Source of the DNA: Prevotellaceae bacterium UBA6974
GTDB lineage: Bacteria > Bacteroidota > Bacteroidia > Bacteroidales > Bacteroidaceae
NCBI GenBank assembly: GCA_002450165.1
Contig: DJYQ01000012.1
Span: forward strand, 77,300-113,446
Direction: 5' to 3'
Length of the DNA: 36,147 nt
The position numbers were made by a program, and so were the translations under genes. Position 1 is the stretch's first letter, and each line of letters opens with the position of its first letter. Shown here piece by piece: positions 32,999 to 36,147 of the stretch. The notes beneath the pieces are model-generated. The model worked only from the letters and a program-made list of their open reading frames with translations, was not told the origin of the DNA and searched no databases.

Positions 32999-33607
32999 AT
33001 GGAAAAAAATACCTTATCACTCGAAAAGTATCTTCAGGAAATCAGTCGCGAACCCCGTCTTTCTGCGGAAGAGGAGATTGAGTTGTCAAAGAAGATACAC
33101 GAAGGCGACCGCGTCGCCCTTGAAAAACTGGTGAAAGCCAACCTCCGTTTCGTGGTTACTGTCGCCAATCAATACAAAGACCAGGGAGTTTCTCTGCCCG
33201 ACCTCATCAACGAGGGTAATATGGGGCTTCTCAGAGCTGCCGAGAGGTTCGACGGGAGGCGTGGCTTCAAGTTTATCTCCTATGCTGTTTGGTGGATTCG
33301 CGAGGGGATACTACGCGTCCTTGCTGAAGAACAAAGATGCAACTCGCGCCAAATCTTCGACGAATTCCCTTCTCCGGACACGCTTATTGCTCCTTTTGGC
33401 GAGACATTCTCTGCTGAAACAAATCGGGCACTCAGCTTGCTTGGTGAGCGTGAGAGGTTTATCATCGAACACGCCTTCGGCATCAACGGCCAGCCGGAAA
33501 TGACACTCGGTGCGATTGGTGAAAGCTTGGGGCTGACCAAGGAACGCGTCCGCCAAATCAGAGAAAAATCCATCCGAAAACTTCGCACAATAGGAATCCA
33601 ACTTTAA
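32999..33607 (+). CDS. Compact RpoD-like sigma-70 factor lacking region 3
   Basis: This 202-aa protein has regions 1.2 and 2 of primary-type sigma factors (LEKYLQEISREPRLSAEEE, ANLRFVVTVANQYKDQG, DLINEGNMGLLRAAERFD, FKFISYAVWWIREGIL) and region 4 (MTLGAIGESLGLTKERVRQIREKSIRKLR). Bacteroidetes RpoD is about 286 aa; roughly 80 residues covering region 3 are missing here, replaced by a short linker. In region 2.4 the usual WWIRQSIL reads WWIREGIL, so the Gln that contacts the -10 element is Glu. Altered promoter choice is inferred. The three following genes run in the same direction with gaps of 14, 2 and 3 bases. Confidence 0.88.
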   Translation: MEKNTLSLEKYLQEISREPRLSAEEEIELSKKIHEGDRVALEKLVKANLRFVVTVANQYKDQGVSLPDLINEGNMGLLRAAERFDGRRGFKFISYAVWWIREGILRVLAEEQRCNSRQIFDEFPSPDTLIAPFGETFSAETNRALSLLGERERFIIEHAFGINGQPEMTLGAIGESLGLTKERVRQIREKSIRKLRTIGIQL

Positions 33608-33621
33608 TAATAGAGATAAAT

Positions 33622-34059
33622 ATGATAACAACAACTTTAGCTACAAACGAAACAGAATTCCGCGAAAGGCTCAACAGCCTCAAGGTAATGCAGAGGTGTA
33701 TTTTCAGCCAGGACGAGATTGACTATCTCTCAAACGGAAACAGCTTTGAATGTGTGGAACTGAAGCAAGAGGACGAGGATGACGACGAGTTCCTGAAAAT
33801 GTTTTCCACATGGTTACACGAGCGTCCCGTACAAAAGGGACATGTAGATTATTATATTATTGTCTGCCTTCGCAAAGGCGAGCGCCTGACCCCGGAACAG
33901 TTCGAATATATGGAGCGAAACGTAGCAGAATGTTTCGACACGAGTCACGGCTGGCTTTACGAAATCAATCACCGAATGCGTTTCCGCCTCCGCATCCAAC
34001 TGATCTGCAGCTACAAAAAAGAATTTCGTCGTTTAACAAAAAAAGAACTGAGTAAATAA
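33622..34059 (+). CDS. Hypothetical 145-aa protein sharing a segment with the DnaE-like neighbour
   Basis: I do not recognise a named family. The N-terminal half is acidic (LKQEDEDDDEFLKMF) and the C-terminus is basic (YKKEFRRLTKKELSK). Residues 64-99 align without gaps to residues 33-68 of the downstream protein: W-x3-R-x4-G-x-VDYYI, then EY and R at the same spacing, 11 identities in 36. The DNA encoding VDYYI matches at 18 of 20 bases (33843-33862 against 34190-34209). It may be a paralog of the DnaE-like palm segment. It lies 14 bases after the sigma gene and 2 bases before the next. Confidence 0.7.
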   Translation: MITTTLATNETEFRERLNSLKVMQRCIFSQDEIDYLSNGNSFECVELKQEDEDDDEFLKMFSTWLHERPVQKGHVDYYIIVCLRKGERLTPEQFEYMERNVAECFDTSHGWLYEINHRMRFRLRIQLICSYKKEFRRLTKKELSK

Positions 34060-34061
34060 GT

Positions 34062-34916
34062 ATGACACATCTGGAAATTTTTAACTGGCTTGTAGCCGTA
34101 GGTATGAGAGCGCACTACGGCGACAAACCCGACAGGGCAGTGCTATTGCGTTGCCTGTGGGAGAAAAAGCGCATCATGGATAATGGTTTTGTAGATTACT
34201 ATATTATGGCGTTTACCCTGTTCCGCCACAATGCCTACTCGGCGGGGATTGAATACTGGGCACGCGGTGCTGTCCCTTCGTCAATAATCTGCTACTGCTT
34301 GGGGCTTACCGACATAGATCCGATTAAGTACGGCCTTCACTCCGTCCGCTTTGTAAACGACCAACTGCCCAAGTTCCAGTTCGACGTCGAGACATCACGC
34401 TTCGACGAGTTTATGAATATGGCAGAGGAGACCTTGCACACAGGTATGACAGAGGGTTACGATATCCAGGCCATCAGGGAATGCCTGTTCAAAGACGTGA
34501 AGCCATACGGATGTCTGAGCAGGAAACAGGAGCGGCCTTTACCCGAGAATATTGATGATGAAATGGCACGTTGTGCCCTCTACTATCCGCAAACGATGGA
34601 TTTGTATAAGGCTTACATTCAGAATCCCAAGTGTGACTTTTTGATCTACCAGGAGCAGATGCTCGACATCCTGAAGGAAACATTTAATGTCTCCAGCATC
34701 GAAGCCAACCAAATTCGCCTGAGCATCCAGCGAGGGGAAACCGAGCAGGTTGAAGCCTACAAGCAGAGAATCTTGGCTGACCTCAAGGGCCTCACACCAC
34801 AGCAAGCAGAAGAAGCCTGGCAACGACTTACCAGCAACCCCAGGGCTTTCCTGAAAGCCCACGCCGTCAGCAGAGTCCTGGCAAGTTATAAGTATGAAAT
34901 AAAAAAACAATATTAA
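34062..34916 (+). CDS. Shrunken DnaE-like protein (C-family DNA polymerase palm and fingers relic)
   Basis: This 284-aa protein lines up with two separated parts of DnaE. Residues 42-110 match the start of the palm: GFVDYYIM (DnaE GFPGYFLIV), ARGAVPSSIICYCLGLTDIDP (DnaE GRGS, then SLVAYALGITDIDP), YGLHSVRFVND and LPKFQFD. Residues 172-284 match the later finger region: ALYYPQTMDLYKAYI, FLIYQEQM (DnaE YQEQVMQIA) and FLKAHAVS (DnaE NKSHAAAY). The PHP domain, much of the palm and the C-terminal parts are absent. The PDFD catalytic motif reads PKFQFD, so one of two Asp is lost, and GRGS is ARGA. Polymerase activity is therefore unlikely. A nucleotide, DNA or replisome-binding role is inferred. 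Confidence 0.75.
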   Translation: MTHLEIFNWLVAVGMRAHYGDKPDRAVLLRCLWEKKRIMDNGFVDYYIMAFTLFRHNAYSAGIEYWARGAVPSSIICYCLGLTDIDPIKYGLHSVRFVNDQLPKFQFDVETSRFDEFMNMAEETLHTGMTEGYDIQAIRECLFKDVKPYGCLSRKQERPLPENIDDEMARCALYYPQTMDLYKAYIQNPKCDFLIYQEQMLDILKETFNVSSIEANQIRLSIQRGETEQVEAYKQRILADLKGLTPQQAEEAWQRLTSNPRAFLKAHAVSRVLASYKYEIKKQY

Positions 34917-34919
34917 AAA

Positions 34920-35312
34920 TTGAAGTATTATGGCAGAATTAGAAAAAGCACTCGATTGCGCTATCAGAGATTACGAGATAAGATTGTTCATTTCGACATA
35001 AAGCAGTTAATTTGTCACTACCTTGGTATTGCCGCAAATATCCTCGAAACAAAACAAGCGAAAGGAATAAAGTTTGTCTATTTTATCTATAACCCCGAAA
35101 ACGTTAAAGATAATATAGAAAAATACGGAGAAAAGATATTGTCAATATATCAACAGACATTAGATGAAATTAAATGGTTTGGTGATATGCGCTGGTTATT
35201 CGAAGCTGTCTTGGAGTTTCAGAAACAGAACCTGGGATTATCTCTTGAAACAGAACCTACTTTTGAGTTTAAAATTGTAGATCAAAATAGTTATAGAGAT
35301 GAGCTGAAATAA
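34920..35312 (+). pseudogene. Probable frameshifted or truncated remnant of a nuclease-like gene
   Basis: The 130-codon frame has only a TTG start (34920), and its first ~20 residues are rich in Arg and Tyr and look like out-of-frame reading. A better start, ATG at 34930, gives MAELEKALDCAIRDYEIRLF and stops at 35001. A one-base shift near 34975-34985 would join it to KIVHFDIKQLICHYLGIAAN of the long frame. KFVYFIYNPENVKDNIEKYG resembles KYVIFMYDENNQ in the nuclease at 31992, suggesting the C-terminal part of a second such enzyme. The nuclease core is missing. The similarity is weak, and an intact small gene cannot be excluded. Confidence 0.5.
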
Positions 35313-35343
35313 CAATCATTGTTCAAGAATTATCTTTATTTCA

Positions 35344-35430
35344 ACTCCTCTCTGCGGCGTTTTTGCATTGAAAATTGCGAAAATGCCGTTTTTATTGTTG
35401 TTTCAATCGTATATTATATTAGAGGGGTAC
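35344..35430 (+). terminator. Module B: second copy of the hairpin and AT-rich box module
   Basis: CGGCGTTTTTGCA and TGCGAAAATGCCG, followed by TTTTTATTG, form a 13-bp stem with two G-U pairs, a terminator after the cassette. Outer arms ACTCCTCT (35344-35351) and AGAGGGGT (35421-35428) pair over 8 bases with one G-U. The box between reads CGTATATTATATT. Left and right outer arms differ from module A in a compensating way. Confidence 0.8.
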
Positions 35431-35482
35431 TCTTAAAATGGAATTCACTGATTGAATGACGTTTAATATAAAAAGAAAAATT

Positions 35483-35935
35483 ATGAGAAAAGCAGAGATT
35501 ACACTTGTGTTAGCCTTATTATTCTTATTGCCAATCTATAGTATGGCACAGGATTATAGTCCTAATGATGACAATAAGGAAATTGTACGACGGGATAGTG
35601 ATGACAAACGAAAGGAAGAGGTCTCTAAAATAATTCATGGAAAAAATCTGACGAGGTTCCAAAGGTCTCTTTCTAATTTAGTAATTAAATATGTCTCAAA
35701 ATTTCGTTATGGTACAGAAAACCGATTGTCCATTGCCGAGGAATCTCTAATTCGTGTAGGTTGTCGTACAGAGAGAGAGGCGGCTCCTTTTCTGGGTGAA
35801 TATTTGGTTCCTGCCCTTTTTACTATGCCTGCAGACGAATATAAAAGACTCATTAAGGAAATAGATGATCAACTAAAGATAATACGTAGGCTTAGGACAC
35901 CCATAGAAATAGAAGCTGATAAATTGGGGCTATAA
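35483..35935 (+). CDS. Small secreted protein, function unknown
   Basis: The frame is open from 35456, but the ATG at 35483 gives a clean signal peptide (MRKAEITLVLALLFLLPIYSMAQ) and a 150-aa protein. The mature part is charged (DDNKEIVRRDSDDKRKEEV) and mostly helical, with RVGCRTEREAAPFLGEYLV and a C-terminal EIDDQLKIIRRLRTPIEIE. No family is recognised. It follows module B, as the sigma gene follows module A, so the two may share regulation. It is probably periplasmic or surface-attached. Confidence 0.75.
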   Translation: MRKAEITLVLALLFLLPIYSMAQDYSPNDDNKEIVRRDSDDKRKEEVSKIIHGKNLTRFQRSLSNLVIKYVSKFRYGTENRLSIAEESLIRVGCRTEREAAPFLGEYLVPALFTMPADEYKRLIKEIDDQLKIIRRLRTPIEIEADKLGL

Positions 35936-35960
35936 CTATACGCATTTAAAACTCTCCCGA

Positions 35961-36040
35961 CAACGGCGTAGGTATGCTAAAACAACGGCGTACAAATGGC
36001 CCGACAACGGCGTAGAAACGTTAAAACAACGGCGTTGATT
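35961..36040. repeat. 22-base tandem array with CAACGGCGT core
   Basis: CAACGGCGT begins at 35961, 35983, 36005 and 36027, exactly 22 bases apart. The tails alternate: units 1 and 3 end in TAAAA, while unit 2 and the segment before unit 1 end in CCCGA, so the array also has a 44-base period. Unit 1 contains GGCGTAGG, the reverse complement of the 1109-1159 array core. The rest of the window to 36147 has only short CACGAAT repeats and no gene. Confidence 0.85.
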
Positions 36041-36147
36041 TTTTGACCACGAATTACACGAATAAACACGAATCTTTTATTGACCAAAACCTATCAAAAC
36101 CACCTTTCTGAGCCTAATGCTCTTATCGTAGCATACAACACCATCAG

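Noticed and set aside
32999..35935. Insertion sequence or integron-type cassette
   Set aside because: No transposase, integrase or terminal inverted repeats were found; the two modules are terminators plus an AT-rich box rather than recognised recombination sites.
36048..36073. CACGAAT repeats near the right end as an attachment site
   Set aside because: Three copies at 9- and 10-base spacing are a common intergenic filler in Bacteroidales; no integrase or second copy was seen.

Overview
The window looks like a chromosomal segment of a Bacteroidales bacterium, most likely Prevotellaceae. Grounds: many promoters of the Bacteroidetes type (TAnnTTTG at -7), a FeoA-FeoB fusion, an S46 dipeptidyl-peptidase, an OmpA-type porin, a large secreted protein with a type IX-like C-terminus, and short degenerate tandem arrays between genes. 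Taxonomy is inferred from gene content only.

Layout. 1-456 is the start of a truncated AAA ATPase on the minus strand. 457-1165 has no gene but holds several tandem arrays with 11- or 22-base periods. 1166-5240 (minus) is feoAB followed by a GH20 hexosaminidase whose frame begins with a FeoB-associated Cys-rich membrane peptide. 5310-6560 is an M16 peptidase. 6523-9476 (minus) is an ompA-like, wbqC-like, rluA-like operon with a strong hairpin at the start of wbqC. 9671-15271 is a plus-strand operon: acetyltransferase, parE, coaD, S41 protease, ybeY. 15268-18084 (minus) is dapB, lepB, queC. 18194-20223 is dprA and a patatin. 20180-21001 (minus) is a SpoU methyltransferase. 21092-24761 is a CPBP protease, an S46 peptidase and a hydroxyacid dehydrogenase in overlapping frames. 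25000-28002 is a large secreted protein and a tiny acidic protein. 28258-30683 (minus) is a secreted CarboxypepD_reg-like protein, a membrane protein, a probable sigma-associated protein and an ECF sigma factor.

The accessory part is 31091-35935, with AT-rich stretches. It starts with a WYL regulator that overlaps a PD-(D/E)XK nuclease resembling the PGN_0703 family. Next is a separate cassette: a shortened RpoD-like sigma factor lacking region 3, a 145-aa protein, a 284-aa shrunken DnaE-like protein with degraded polymerase motifs, and a broken nuclease-like gene. The cassette is bracketed by two related copies of a hairpin-plus-AT-rich-box module; the second copy precedes a small secreted protein. 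The 145-aa protein and the DnaE-like protein share an ungapped 36-residue segment, so they may be paralogs. A sigma factor and a DnaE relic, both reduced from housekeeping proteins and next to WYL/nuclease genes, are the best candidate here for an undescribed system, possibly phage defence. That function is inference.

No tRNA, rRNA, CRISPR array, integrase or transposase was seen.
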